Below are positions 62,165-64,000 of a stretch of DNA of 64,000 bases, piece by piece. The DNA is from Anniella stebbinsi. Taxonomy: Eukaryota > Chordata > Lepidosauria > Squamata > Anniellidae. The stretch spans positions 204,515,810-204,579,809 of the forward strand of contig JARDYH010000002.1 in NCBI GenBank assembly GCA_029215795.1, written 5' to 3'. Under the pieces are notes generated by a model, which was not told where the DNA came from, made no database searches, and saw nothing but the letters and a program-made list of their open reading frames with translations. Positions within the stretch are counted from its first letter, which is position 1, and each line of letters starts with the position of its first letter. Both the position numbers and the translations under genes were made by a program.

Positions 62165-64000
62165 GCTGCCCTTGATTGTTTGGGGAAACTCTCCAAAGAA
62201 GCATTTCATGATCCACTTGGGGTTGCCACCGGAAGGGAAAGTAGGCAAGCCTTCTTTAGGCACATGGGGAGAGGAAGCACTTTAGGTGCATGTCAGGACC
62301 ATTTTGGATCCCTGTCCAAGAAAGCATTTTAATATATGCAACAGATTTTTTAAGTTGTTGTAAAACTGTCTACCACTTATTTCAGGCTGTGGTGTTAAGT
62401 GCAAAGAAAATCCTTTGGAGCTTGTATTTGTTATTGACAGCTCTGAAAGTGTCGGCCCTGAAAACTTTGAGAGGATCAAGAGGTTTGTCAAGACCGTGAT
62501 TGACGCAGTCACAGTCAACCAAGCTACAGCCCGGGTCGGCATCATCAACTTTAGCCTCAAAGTAGAGGTGGTGTCCACTTTGCAGCAGTACTCTAACAAA
62601 GAGAGCCTGAAAGGCGCGATCAATGCCATGCAGTACCAAGGGGAAGGCACATATACCGCTACAGCAATCAGCAAAGCCATTGAGACGTTCCAGGCTGCCC
62701 GACAAGGGGTGAGAAAGGTGGCGATTGTAATCACGGACGGGCAAGCAGATCGACGCGACCCAAATATATTGGATGTTGTCGTCAAGGAGGCCCATGCCCT
62801 CAAAATAGAAATATTCGTAATTGGGGTGGTTCAGAAGAGCGATCCCAATTTTGAAAACTTTCGGAAAGAAATGGACCTCATTGCTACCGACCCGGACAGC
62901 GAGCATGTCTACCAGATAGATGACTTCATGACTTTGCAAGGTAAGAGTGAACTGCCTGTCTAAAAGAAAATTTTCAGGAATGATTACTATTACAACCATA
63001 GTATGTTAGTTACTAAATAGTAAGAGGGGGGTTTGCATGATGCTAAAACACAATAACAAATGACAGTAATGTTTTTTTTTTCAGTGCAAATATATTTCGT
63101 AGCCATAGCCATTTTTCCGAGACACTGCTTTATTGTTTGCTTTTGATGACTGTCTTGCCTTAATGTTTGCGTATATTACCACCTTTTTGTAATTCTTTTA
63201 GCTCTTGAAGATAAAATCTTCAAACAAATTTGCGAGAATGATTTCAGTTCCTACATCAGCAAAGTGCTCAGTTCAGCGCTTTCTCCTGGACTTGAAACAA
63301 GGAATGGTCAGTTTGCCATAGCTGAGACTCCGGAGCCTTATGTCCCTCAACCCAGGCCAGACGTTATTGATTCTGTAAGTATTCCTAAAGAATGACACTT
63401 TTATCTAAGAGAGAACCATAGCTCAGTGGTAGAACACATACTTTGCTGTAGGCCTCAGATTTAATCCCTGGTTTAGGGGTTGGATCCAGGATCTGCCTTC
63501 CTCAAGAGGGAGCGAAGGTCTCCCCACCCAATTTTTTAGGATTCTCCCCTCACTAACACACCACAGCTCACTCCATTCAGGAGGGGCACCTCAATTCTCT
63601 GAGTCTGTATAGCATTTTGTGGGGCCTGGAAAGGCTGCCGAGGGAAGGCTAGGCTGAGGAAGTGCACTTCTGCCACCTCAGTTGATTTAGCTTAAAGCTG
63701 GATCCAATCCTTGGTATTTAAACCTAGATTTACTACTGACATTTAACCTTTTTTTTAGCTACACCTTTCAGGAATACCCAGTGAGAGAACAGCTTCACAT
63801 TATGATCAGGATCGATATGTTACTACAGCTTCTCCTAAGCATCTCCCTGATCATCACAGACGACCAGTTATCCCTTCTCCTTATGACAGGCAAGATTATT
63901 TGGAGTCCGGCACTCACCGTCCCAGGATCTCTTCCTCATCTAATTTAACTAGACATGTGCAACCAACATTAGCCATTGTACCGCCTCCTCGAGTGATGGG
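15289..64000 (+). CDS. COL28A1: COL28A1, collagen alpha-1(XXVIII), partial gene (23 exons in the window, both ends missing)
   Basis: Spliced gene built by hand from consecutive GT-AG exons. It encodes a secreted extracellular-matrix collagen of the VWA-containing, collagen VI-like class. Visible order: 432 residues of Gly-X-Y in 19 exons, a linker ([12 protein letters not shown]), a Cys-containing joint (GCGVKC), a complete VWA domain with DSSES/T/D MIDAS residues, then a Pro/Ser/His/Arg-rich linker open at the window end. The assignment to COL28A1 rather than COL6 rests on the many one-residue (G-X-G) and four-residue interruptions, the helix-end linker, and a single VWA after the helix. From memory of the family, the helix is about 528 residues with 16 short interruptions; 432 residues and 15 interruptions are here. 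The N-terminal VWA, early helix and C-terminal Kunitz domain are therefore outside. No stop or frameshift was seen in any exon, so the gene looks intact. Confidence 0.93.
15804..16013. mobile_element. 210-bp MITE with 22-bp inverted ends
   Basis: TAGGGTGACCATATGGAAAGGA at the left and its complement (one mismatch) at the right. The interior resembles one arm of the hairpin at 10887. It lies in the intron between e1 and e2. I could not find an 8-bp flank duplication. Confidence 0.8.
16339..16407 (+). CDS. COL28A1: COL28A1 exon e2, collagen triple helix
   Basis: 69 bp, phase 0, acceptor ttttacaag and donor gtaagt. 23 residues: [15 protein letters not shown], then the interruption GI, then GEP GLT. 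The GPIGIGEPG motif is typical of the family at this point. Confidence 0.93.
16798..16986 (-). repeat. CORE/MIR-like SINE, antisense
   Basis: In reverse it reads as the same element as 30598-30832, including the core-like block tcacagggttgttgtgagg and the phrase cactgggtgactttgggc. It lies in the intron after e2. Confidence 0.7.
17590..17903 (+). repeat. CR1-like LINE 3' end
   Basis: Includes ctggactagatggaccctcgg, tctgatccagcatggttc and ends cttatgttctta, the repeat-type 3' end of CR1. Similar copies: 26265-26476 and 43600-43812 (+), 36819-37020 and 58316-58445 (-). Confidence 0.7.
17940..18045. repeat. Fragment of the 'ggactacaactccc' MITE family
   Basis: Shows ccccagccagcagggct...gatgggaactgtagtccaaaagg, with tgtagtccaaaagg repeated. 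This is an arm of the family seen at 13110 and 50452. Confidence 0.5.
18420..18488 (+). CDS. COL28A1: COL28A1 exon e3, collagen triple helix
   Basis: 69 bp, phase 0, acceptor caaactcag, donor gtaaat. 23 residues: [15 protein letters not shown], one-residue interruption GE, then GLP GQK. Confidence 0.93.
19635..20130. mobile_element. MITE with about 80-bp inverted ends
   Basis: Left tgatacaagcttgtgattagccacttg...catggtgaataaaaattacttgcaggtgac; right gtcacctggaagcaatttttattcaccgtgggtg...ccaagtggctattcacaagcctg. The arms face each other. The centre includes (CAA)n at 19991-20023. Confidence 0.7.
20390..21060 (-). repeat. L2-clade LINE 3' fragment, antisense
   Basis: In reverse, near 21010, the translation contains an [13 protein letters not shown] piece that matches the [15 protein letters not shown] end of the L2 at 53.7 kb. 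An old 3' region follows, finishing in A-rich sequence near 20400. It ends about 30 bp upstream of exon e4. Confidence 0.6.
21094..21162 (+). CDS. COL28A1: COL28A1 exon e4, collagen triple helix with four-residue interruption
   Basis: 69 bp, phase 0, acceptor atatttccag, donor gtacaa. Five triplets ([15 protein letters not shown]), then GLSIK as a G4G interruption, then GVK. The length stays 23 because the longer interruption replaces a short interruption plus one triplet. Confidence 0.93.
21541..21609 (+). CDS. COL28A1: COL28A1 exon e5, collagen triple helix
   Basis: 69 bp, phase 0, acceptor tttcatacag, donor gtaaat. Triplets [15 protein letters not shown], interruption GA, then GIQ GDQ. 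A Gly in the X/Y-equivalent position of GMG is slightly unusual but does not break the Gly register. Confidence 0.93.
21959..22077. mobile_element. 119-bp nearly perfect palindromic MITE
   Basis: Arms of 52 bp (21959-22010 and 22026-22077) with only two mismatches. The ends are gagcctatctacactactgc and its complement. Flanks ccaag on both sides suggest a 5-bp duplication. It lies between e5 and e6. Confidence 0.85.
22625..23290. repeat. tRNA-SINE split by a palindromic MITE
   Basis: SINE head at 22637 (gagaccatagctcagtacagagca). SINE body resumes at 23031 (catgcagaagatcccaagttcaatccctggcatctccaggta). Between them, and again after, are ccaggttcac...gccacc-type inverted MITE sequences. This indicates nested insertion. 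Confidence 0.5.
23345..23560 (+). repeat. Old LINE (L2-type) 3' tail
   Basis: T/A-rich 3' region leading to ctgtaggctgctctgagatctcaggga and an A-rich end (aataaattaaattaaaat). It finishes roughly 40 bp upstream of exon e6. Confidence 0.5.
23603..23671 (+). CDS. COL28A1: COL28A1 exon e6, collagen triple helix
   Basis: 69 bp, phase 0, acceptor atctctttag, donor gtagta (weaker than GTAAG). Triplets [15 protein letters not shown], interruption GV, then GLP GPK. Confidence 0.92.
24513..25835. mobile_element. Palindromic element of about 1.3 kb
   Basis: Left end gacgagcattttatcgcatgc, right end gcatgtgataaaatgctcatc. Further inverted matches follow inward, for example tgctgtgtgcaggagaagctgtgctataaaaac against gttttattgcaccg...tctgcacacagcagg-type sequence. 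The match is by eye, with about 250-bp degenerate arms. Relatives at 1560-2345 and 57605-57880. Confidence 0.65.
26265..26476 (+). repeat. CR1-like LINE 3' end
   Basis: Reads ctgtcaatggctactagtcacgatggc ... ctagattagatac ... cctgatccagcatggctcttcttatgttc. Same family and orientation as 17590-17903. It lies 160 bp upstream of e7. Confidence 0.7.
26634..26702 (+). CDS. COL28A1: COL28A1 exon e7, collagen triple helix
   Basis: 69 bp, phase 0, acceptor gttgtttcaag, donor gtgagc. Triplets [15 protein letters not shown], interruption GT, then GLP GPK. Confidence 0.92.
26920..27255. repeat. Interspersed repeat sharing its left end with 45425-45860
   Basis: Starts agtgccggctccaggatttggggagccctt, matching cagtgccggcttcaggtttttgagggcctttgg at 45427. 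The 133-codon antisense frame across it has no recognisable domain, so I read it as non-coding. Confidence 0.45.
27415..27446. repeat. (ATC)n microsatellite
   Basis: About ten ATC/TCA units, about 55 bp upstream of the e8 acceptor. Confidence 0.9.
27503..27574 (+). CDS. COL28A1: COL28A1 exon e8, uninterrupted collagen triple helix
   Basis: 72 bp, phase 0, acceptor cttctttcaaag, donor gtaaca. Eight perfect triplets ([24 protein letters not shown]) and no interruption. It is one of only two 72-bp exons among e1-e17. Confidence 0.92.
28030..28350 (+). repeat. L2-clade LINE 3' end
   Basis: Contains caactatggaacaatctccctgacaaggc, cagcgccaggttaaaacttttct, taaaccgcccagagagcttcgg and a tail that became (AAC)n at 28325-28349. 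It matches 61885-62165 closely. Confidence 0.8.
28543..28582. repeat. 40-bp palindrome
   Basis: 19-bp arms (28543-28561 and 28564-28582) are exact reverse complements with a 2-bp centre. AT-rich. It is not part of a repeat I recognise. Confidence 0.9.
28770..29700 (-). repeat. CR1-like 3' region, antisense, broken by other insertions
   Basis: Pieces read in reverse as CR1-type 3' UTR (for example around 29560-29690: ctccacactgtgcataattttataaatctctatcatgtcctcattg). An (AAT)n tract at 29244-29272 and an atcaatcaatc-containing segment near 29003 interrupt it. Confidence 0.5.
29715..30385 (+). repeat. Old L2 3' fragment split by a palindromic MITE
   Basis: 29715-29890 resembles the L2 segment with ...tttggaatgctctgcccaggaagctcc...cttttcagtgccaggc. 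The tail continues at 30236-30385. Between them, 29933-30155 has inverted arms (gttggtggctctgatgtcagtgg / ccccattgacattggagtcaccagcctcc). A second copy of that MITE is at 51532-51678. Confidence 0.55.
30408..30476 (+). CDS. COL28A1: COL28A1 exon e9, collagen triple helix
   Basis: 69 bp, phase 0, acceptor atttacctcag, donor gtatga. Triplets [15 protein letters not shown], interruption GK, then GDM GPK. Confidence 0.92.
30598..30832 (+). repeat. CORE/MIR-like SINE
   Basis: gtggtgtagtgtttagaatgttggactaggactttggagacctgggttc is a tRNA-like head with a B-box. It is followed by actgggtgactttgggtcagtgac, cacagggttgctgtgaggat and a tail ending aataaataaat. Just downstream of e9. Confidence 0.8.
31285..31400. 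mobile_element. Short palindromic MITE
   Basis: Ends gggtgcaatcctatgcatgttt and taaatatgcataggattgtgcc are inverted; the same ends occur in the split MITE at 10775-11235. Confidence 0.65.
31956..32027 (+). CDS. COL28A1: COL28A1 exon e10, uninterrupted collagen triple helix
   Basis: 72 bp, phase 0, acceptor gttttggtcag, donor gtatgt. Eight perfect triplets ([24 protein letters not shown]), the second exon with no interruption. Confidence 0.92.
32384..32420. repeat. (GT)n and (GA)n run
   Basis: Short dinucleotide tracts tgtgtgtatgtgtgtgtgtg then gagagagaga, in the intron after e10. A (TTTTA)n run follows at 32518-32560. Confidence 0.8.
32593..32785. mobile_element. Palindromic MITE with about 47-bp arms
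   Basis: Left cacaaaattaaaccagttgataaactg...atgggttggatct is matched in reverse by agatccaacccatagg...tttatcagctggtttaattttgtg with only about three mismatches. Intron between e10 and e11. Confidence 0.8.
32875..33090. mobile_element. Palindromic 'cagacaacatgctta' MITE
   Basis: Left cttgttcagacaacatgcttagcc, right ggcttagtgtgttgtctgaacagac. Between them are repeated ccatggtgg/aaccatgg motifs. It ends about 80 bp upstream of e11. Confidence 0.65.
33174..33242 (+). CDS. COL28A1: COL28A1 exon e11, collagen triple helix with four-residue interruption
   Basis: 69 bp, phase 0, acceptor ttccttttag, donor gtaagt. Triplets [12 protein letters not shown], then GPSVR as the five-residue block, then GPP GNK. 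Here the G4G interruption begins after four triplets instead of five, which is the one shift in register. Confidence 0.93.
34300..34430 (-). repeat. tRNA-derived SINE, antisense fragment
   Basis: In reverse reads tRNA-like ...atgcaaagcaggtgctgtgtcatt and gccagggcttgaacctggga (decayed B-box). Same family as 6428. Confidence 0.55.
34536..35375. mobile_element. CpG-containing 'gcgcatt' MITE, about 840 bp
   Basis: Begins ccccctctacaagaggtcac and carries many gcgcatt/aatgcgc motifs. It ends with a segment whose complement (cttcctctacacgatcg...aaggctctttcatgg) matches the left end of the element at 59096 (gcctctacaagagagg...aagctctttcaagg). No ORF of merit. It stops about 110 bp before e12. Confidence 0.6.
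35484..35552 (+). CDS. COL28A1: COL28A1 exon e12, collagen triple helix with four-residue interruption
   Basis: 69 bp, phase 0, acceptor tgcatatttag, donor gtatgt. Triplets [15 protein letters not shown], then GHSVT (G4G), then GLK. A MITE ends roughly 110 bp upstream of the acceptor. Confidence 0.93.
35781..36222. mobile_element. TIR element with TAGGGAT ends, possible hAT relative
   Basis: Ends TAGGGATGCATGAGAAATTC and (reverse) TAGGGATGTGCAAGTCAGC. The terminal motif resembles that of the 12162 and 61043 elements, but the interior is AT-rich, has a TAA tract at 35920-35945 and repeated aatgcaca motifs, and is unrelated by eye. Flank duplication is unclear. Confidence 0.6.
36819..37024 (-). 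repeat. CR1-like LINE 3' end, antisense
   Basis: Begins aagaacataagaagagccatgctggatcagacc and ends near catcaggactagtagcc, the reverse of 17590-17903. Confidence 0.75.
37025..39802 (+). other. COL28A1: Intron sequence between e12 and e13, partly unassigned
   Basis: Contains a poly-C tract near 37157, a G run near 37424 and a weak copy of the 24.5-kb family around 38100-38420 (ttatagcacactcatgactggccactcacagaag). Open frames here (up to 159 codons) show no domain or exon-like borders. Otherwise nothing recognised. Confidence 0.4.
39803..39871 (+). CDS. COL28A1: COL28A1 exon e13, collagen triple helix
   Basis: 69 bp, phase 0, acceptor tttgtatacag, donor gtaagt. Triplets [15 protein letters not shown], interruption GD, then GFP GPT. 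A GPP GPP pair makes this a locally stable helix segment. Confidence 0.93.
39990..40440 (-). repeat. tRNA-SINE, antisense, split by a palindromic MITE
   Basis: SINE pieces at 39990-40031 and 40311-40440 (…gggaccttctgcatgcaaagcagctgctttaccattgagctatg). Between them, 40032-40310 is an inverted-repeat element: cacataagggcagcaaatcatgggttaatt on the left, aacccatgatttgctgctatgtgtg on the right. Intron between e13 and e14. Confidence 0.7.
40549..40617 (+). CDS. COL28A1: COL28A1 exon e14, collagen triple helix
   Basis: 69 bp, phase 0, acceptor gtgctgttctag, donor gtactt. Triplets [15 protein letters not shown], interruption GA, then GDP GQK. The intron after it, 10.5 kb, is the longest fully contained one. 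Confidence 0.93.
41060..43599 (+). other. Unassigned stretch inside the 10.5-kb intron
   Basis: No repeat family I can name. Open frames occur on both strands (42221-42553 + and 42359-42640 - are the longest plausible ones). The minus frame has a [11 protein letters not shown] motif that looks like a zinc-ribbon fragment. A (GA)n tract is at 42737-42761. A hairpin-like ctgaagaaggattt...cgaaacgcatcg block is at 43006-43037. It could be an old retroelement body. No function is claimed. Confidence 0.3.
43600..43812 (+). repeat. CR1-like LINE 3' end
   Basis: Contains gtcctgatggctatgtgctacctcc, gctggactagttgggcccttgg and gatccagcagggctcttctt. Same family and orientation as 17590. Confidence 0.75.
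44075..44215. mobile_element. Palindromic MITE of the 'ggtgggcaa' type
   Basis: Left ggggtgggcaatatgtggccttccaaatg; right catctgtaggtcacaagttgctcacctctgct. The middle has ccccagccagcatagcc. Related to the 13110/50452 family. Confidence 0.65.
44225..44425. repeat. Degenerate tandem repeat, roughly three units
   Basis: Three successive variants of a block: ttttcctatgtaaatgaccct / ttaatttgcattagaaaaat. Later copies read ctcctatgcaaataaccct...aatttgcattggaaaaat and tttttcctatgtaaataaccct...aatttgcactggaaaat. Unit length is about 60-65 bp. Confidence 0.65.
44430..45424 (+). other. COL28A1: Intron with no recognised repeat or gene
   Basis: AT-rich on the left, ordinary on the right. A 64-codon open frame at 44609-44803 is low in complexity. 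Nothing supported. Confidence 0.5.
45425..45860. repeat. Interspersed GC-rich repeat
   Basis: Shares its left end with 26925. Contains a short inverted pair (cttgcttgcttgac / gcaagcaagca...). Overlapping 82- and 135-codon frames on the same strand show no known domain, so I call it non-coding. Confidence 0.4.
46610..46890. repeat. Interspersed repeat, same family as 13495-13765
   Basis: Same ordered blocks: gtaggcagagtgaggcag, aagctagtcttctgccttcaggtgtggtgga, ttgcctcaggcagcaaaatg. The ends gggcagccct and gggccagccct are weakly inverted. Confidence 0.55.
46912..46963. repeat. (GAT)n microsatellite
   Basis: About 17 GAT units with one GGT variant. Would read as poly-Asp in one frame, but there is no coding context. 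Confidence 0.9.
47037..47245. mobile_element. 'aacaacccacaac' MITE
   Basis: Left cacgtaacaacaacccacaac. Repeated gggttgttg / caacccatag motifs. Continuing similar sequence at 47716-47845 suggests one element split by 47246-47714. Confidence 0.5.
47246..47714. mobile_element. MITE with GGCTG ends, nested in another MITE
   Basis: Left GGCTGGTTTCAGACGACACATTA and, in reverse, right GGCTGTTTTCGGACGACACATTA. Flanks ccatag on both sides are consistent with a 5-6-bp duplication. A second pair of internal cgtccgaaacca-type motifs is present near 47434. No coding. Confidence 0.75.
47850..49018 (+). other. COL28A1: Intron with little recognised
   Basis: Holds a short L2-like tail (tttctatactaccccatagcc...gggcagtataaaaa, 48685-48735, antisense) and a piece reading acttggaggtaagtg...ggcgcataggattacagcc. 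Otherwise nothing recognised. Confidence 0.4.
49276..49385 (+). repeat. (GT)n microsatellite followed by L2 3' tail
   Basis: 18 GT units at 49276-49311, then ttttatgaaccgcccagacagctttgg...aaatgcaataaataaataaa. A shorter (TG)n run is at 49021-49040. Confidence 0.8.
50255..50830 (+). repeat. L2 3' fragment split by a palindromic MITE
   Basis: L2-like sequence on both sides (…ggtattttcctcccagagaggctc..., then the T-rich 3' end). In the middle, 50452-50575 is an inverted element: ggccagtcttccatgacttgg on the left and agattgggaaagtcttgcc on the right, with aactctcagcatcccccagctgggagttgtag at the centre. Confidence 0.6.
51010..51065 (+). repeat. (TC)n microsatellite forming the polypyrimidine tract of exon e15
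   Basis: About 27 TC units end only 8 bp before the e15 acceptor AG. It probably serves as an extended pyrimidine tract on the transcribed strand. Confidence 0.9.
51073..51141 (+). CDS. COL28A1: COL28A1 exon e15, collagen triple helix
   Basis: 69 bp, phase 0, acceptor ctctgtgcttag directly after a long (TC)n run, donor gttagt. Triplets [15 protein letters not shown], interruption GI, then GIP GPK. Confidence 0.93.
51365..51510 (+). repeat. Old LINE 3' tail
   Basis: T-rich 3' end with ttttaaactgctctatttttattgc and ttgtggtggcctatggcgttgaacaataaagg, similar to other L2/CR1-like tails here. Immediately downstream of e15. Confidence 0.45.
51532..51678. mobile_element. MITE, same family as 29933-30155
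   Basis: Left attggaggctggtgtctctgatgtcagtgg, right gacaccagagccaccagtctccattg, inverted. Shorter than the other copy. Confidence 0.65.
52520..54110 (+). mobile_element. L2-clade LINE, 5'-truncated, broken reverse transcriptase
   Basis: Three consecutive frames (about 52530-52683, 52680-53051, 53061-53816) together cover reverse transcriptase. They include [56 protein letters not shown], the catalytic YADD in [10 protein letters not shown], and a C-terminal [16 protein letters not shown] and [23 protein letters not shown]. Two stops/frame changes break it, so it is dead. The endonuclease part is missing. The 3' tail ends in (AAAT)n at 54020-54070. Ordered motifs suggest L2 rather than CR1. 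It inserted between e15 and e16. Confidence 0.85.
54673..54718 (+). repeat. (TC)n microsatellite upstream of exon e16
   Basis: About 23 TC units ending 25 bp before e16. It parallels the tract at e15. Confidence 0.9.
54744..54812 (+). CDS. COL28A1: COL28A1 exon e16, collagen triple helix
   Basis: 69 bp, phase 0, acceptor tgttttaaatag about 25 bp after a (TC)n run, donor gtaaga. Triplets [15 protein letters not shown], interruption GD, then GIQ GSK. Confidence 0.93.
55056..55083. repeat. (CA)n microsatellite
   Basis: 14 CA units in the intron after e16. Confidence 0.9.
55337..56757. mobile_element. Long inverted-repeat element with about 336-bp arms, split by a SINE
   Basis: 55337-55672 matches the complement of 56419-56757 in several aligned blocks: ggtatttattgtgcg, cattcatggttgtttg, gtgccacctagaggttatatagtagaaaagcaggg, ttaacaac...tagaaaag. 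The centre of 746 bp includes a tRNA-SINE at 56262-56405. The arms are diverged. Intron between e16 and e17. Confidence 0.75.
56262..56405 (+). repeat. tRNA-derived SINE
   Basis: gggagctcagtggcagagcaaatacctt and ggtcccaagttcaaacctc are the A- and B-box regions; the body continues to gcagacaatactgggctagtgg. It sits in the centre of the palindrome 55337-56757. Confidence 0.7.
57457..57525 (+). CDS. COL28A1: COL28A1 exon e17, collagen triple helix
   Basis: 69 bp, phase 0, acceptor gttattttcag, donor gtaaga. Triplets [15 protein letters not shown], interruption GI, then GLP GPK. This is the last exon of the regular 23-residue series. Confidence 0.93.
57605..57880. repeat. Repeat of the 24513-25835 family
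   Basis: gcttccagatgagccttttatc and a central cttcctctttcttcacac...gaagaaagaggaagcaag palindrome match the other copies. It starts 80 bp after exon e17. Frames here are not coding. Confidence 0.6.
58316..58445 (-). repeat. CR1-like LINE 3' end, antisense
   Basis: Begins aagatcataagaaaaatcttgctgggtcagacc and continues ctgtttcctacagtgg. Same family as 36819, with further divergence. Confidence 0.65.
58890..58970 (+). CDS. COL28A1: COL28A1 exon e18, collagen triple helix
   Basis: 81 bp, phase 0, acceptor tatcttattag, donor gtaaag. Nine perfect triplets, charged and Pro-poor at first ([18 protein letters not shown]) and then GEP GPL GPR. The 81-bp length breaks the 69-bp pattern near the C-terminal end of the helix. 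Confidence 0.92.
59057..59092 (+). CDS. COL28A1: COL28A1 exon e19, end of the triple helix
   Basis: 36 bp micro-exon, phase 0, acceptor aattttatag, donor gtaagt. Encodes [12 protein letters not shown], the last four triplets. The intron before it is only 86 bp. A MITE-derived repeat begins within about 20 bp of the donor. Confidence 0.9.
59096..59470. mobile_element. 'gcgcatt' MITE starting beside the e19 donor
   Basis: gcctctacaagagagg on the left and gaatccttgtagaggggacct on the right are inverted ends. The interior repeats atgcgcatt/gcgcttc motifs. Same family as 34536-35375. The left edge lies a few bases to about 20 bp after the e19 5' splice site. Confidence 0.7.
59520..59905. repeat. 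Interspersed repeat ('atgcacaacctta')
   Basis: Left gggatgcacaaccttattggccagg, right ggcatagttaaggccttgtagggggctgcatgcagcc, which look inverted. Overlapping antisense frames (105 and 157 codons) lack any domain. Confidence 0.45.
60035..60240 (-). repeat. tRNA-derived SINE, antisense
   Basis: Reverse reading gives the SINE head and body: ...ttctgcatgcaaagcacgtgctg near 60190, ggtccatctagctcagtattatcgacaatgactggcag near 60090, and the end cataggaacacaggaagctgcc at 60043. One of the more complete copies. Confidence 0.75.
60484..60520 (+). CDS. COL28A1: COL28A1 exon e20, helix-to-VWA linker
   Basis: 37 bp, phase 0 in and phase 1 out, acceptor tctctttcag, donor gtaaga. Encodes [12 protein letters not shown] plus the first base of Gly. 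This amphipathic stretch right after the triple helix, followed by GCGVKC, is a strong family signature. The cysteines could form inter-chain disulfides (inference). Confidence 0.92.
60592..60737. repeat. Tandem duplication of about 72 bp, two units
   Basis: Two copies of tagattagcagtggg...atcagacctagtgatg...tagaccca...atcaattg.acaagtta, about 10% different from each other. Intron after e20. Confidence 0.8.
60820..62165 (+). repeat. L2-clade LINE 3' end, split by a hAT-like insertion
   Basis: 60820-61042 reads ...taagccttacatggtttgggaccacaatacc (the segment also seen at 53850) through ggtgcc aac. The 3' part resumes at 61885 (actgttatcttttcggcgtcagg) and ends with the (AAT)n run 62125-62163. 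An insertion occupies 61043-61876. Confidence 0.85.
61043..61876. mobile_element. hAT-like nonautonomous DNA transposon, copy 2 (834 bp)
   Basis: Ends TAGGGGTGTGCAC and GTGCACATCCCTA. Flanks gtgccaac at 61035-61042 and again at 61877-61884 are an exact 8-bp target-site duplication inside an L2 tail, giving unambiguous element edges. It shares the 30-bp palindrome (61196-61225) and the GC-rich body with 12162-12986, but the middle third is rearranged. No transposase is seen. Frames on both strands are by-products of GC content. Confidence 0.93.
62166..62385 (+). other. COL28A1: Intron end before e21, nothing recognised
   Basis: A 220-bp non-repetitive stretch between the L2 tail and the e21 acceptor. 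No feature supported. Confidence 0.5.
62386..62940 (+). CDS. COL28A1: COL28A1 exon e21, complete C-terminal von Willebrand A domain
   Basis: 555 bp, phase 1 at both ends, acceptor cttatttcag, donor gtaaga. Begins with [13 protein letters not shown], then beta-1 [10 protein letters not shown]. The metal-ion-dependent adhesion site is complete: DSSES near exon residues 18-22, the Thr in GEGTYTATA, and the Asp in VITDGQ. It ends [13 protein letters not shown] domains of this type are known to mediate protein-protein contacts in the matrix. The whole domain sits in one exon with no stop. Coding continues to e22. Confidence 0.95.
63202..63374 (+). CDS. COL28A1: COL28A1 exon e22, post-VWA helix and linker
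   Basis: 173 bp, phase 1 in and phase 0 out, acceptor attcttttag, donor gtaagt. It begins by completing Ala and reads [18 protein letters not shown], the last helix of the VWA region with one Cys. It then passes into a Pro-rich linker ([12 protein letters not shown]). Splicing to e23 is phase 0. Confidence 0.9.
63412..63480 (+). repeat. tRNA-SINE head fragment
   Basis: gagaaccatagctcagtggtagaac then cctcagatttaatccctgg, a decayed A-box and B-box pair. Intron between e22 and e23. Confidence 0.6.
63759..64000 (+). CDS. COL28A1: COL28A1 exon e23, Pro/Ser/His/Arg-rich linker, cut by the window end
   Basis: Starts after an acceptor with a T-rich tract (cttttttttag) and stays open for 242 bp to the last base. 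It is of low complexity: rich in Pro, Ser, His, Arg and Tyr, with short pieces such as [14 protein letters not shown] and [12 protein letters not shown] is a potential N-glycosylation site. I recognise no domain. In this family a variable linker separates the VWA from a terminal Kunitz module, so this should be that linker; length and sequence appear divergent, as expected for a disordered region. Confidence 0.85.

Noticed and set aside
62282..62999. Antisense open frames of 173 and 205 codons
   Set aside because: They are shadows of the VWA exon e21 on the + strand, which has the real motifs and splice sites.
1..64000. CRISPR array, operon, prophage or bacterial system
   Set aside because: No evenly spaced direct repeats with unique spacers, no bacterial gene packing, and intron-exon structure throughout.

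Overview
This window is vertebrate genomic DNA, most likely from a squamate reptile (lizard or snake). The organism call is an inference. It rests on several L2-clade and CR1-like LINE copies, many palindromic MITEs, tRNA-derived and CORE/MIR-like SINEs, and frequent AAT-type microsatellites, all around an intron-rich gene with GT-AG introns. No bacterial, viral, rRNA or functional tRNA gene was seen.

The only host gene I can support is on the + strand: a large 3'-half portion of COL28A1 (collagen type XXVIII alpha 1). Twenty-three coding exons lie between 15289 and the window end. Exons e1-e19 encode 432 residues of Gly-X-Y collagen. Exon e20 is a short linker ([12 protein letters not shown]). 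Exon e21 is one 555-bp exon carrying the C-terminal von Willebrand A (VWA) domain with an intact MIDAS. Exons e22 and e23 encode a Pro/Ser/His/Arg-rich linker that is still open at base 64000. The Kunitz domain expected at the C-terminus of this family would lie downstream. The signal peptide, N-terminal VWA domain and roughly the first fifth of the triple helix lie upstream. All e1-e19 junctions are phase 0. Fifteen of the 17 exons e1-e17 are 69 bp, and each of these has one interruption after exactly five Gly-X-Y triplets.

Bases 1-15288 contain no exon I could identify. They are intron sequence filled with mobile-element debris. Introns further on run from about 0.1 to 10.5 kb. Notable non-coding elements are: two copies of a GC-rich ~830-bp hAT-like nonautonomous transposon, each with an exact 8-bp target-site duplication (12162-12986 and 61043-61876, the second inside an L2 tail); a hairpin with 140-bp arms differing at one base (10887-11205); a 5'-truncated, broken L2 reverse transcriptase (about 52520-54110); several large palindromic elements (24513-25835, 55337-56757, 21959-22077, 47246-47714); and (TC)n microsatellites at the 3' splice sites of two consecutive exons (e15 and e16).

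I found no convincing undescribed protein system. The most interesting signals are the strict interruption register of the collagen exon array, the rearranged hAT-like family, and mobile or simple-repeat sequence lying very close to COL28A1 splice sites.
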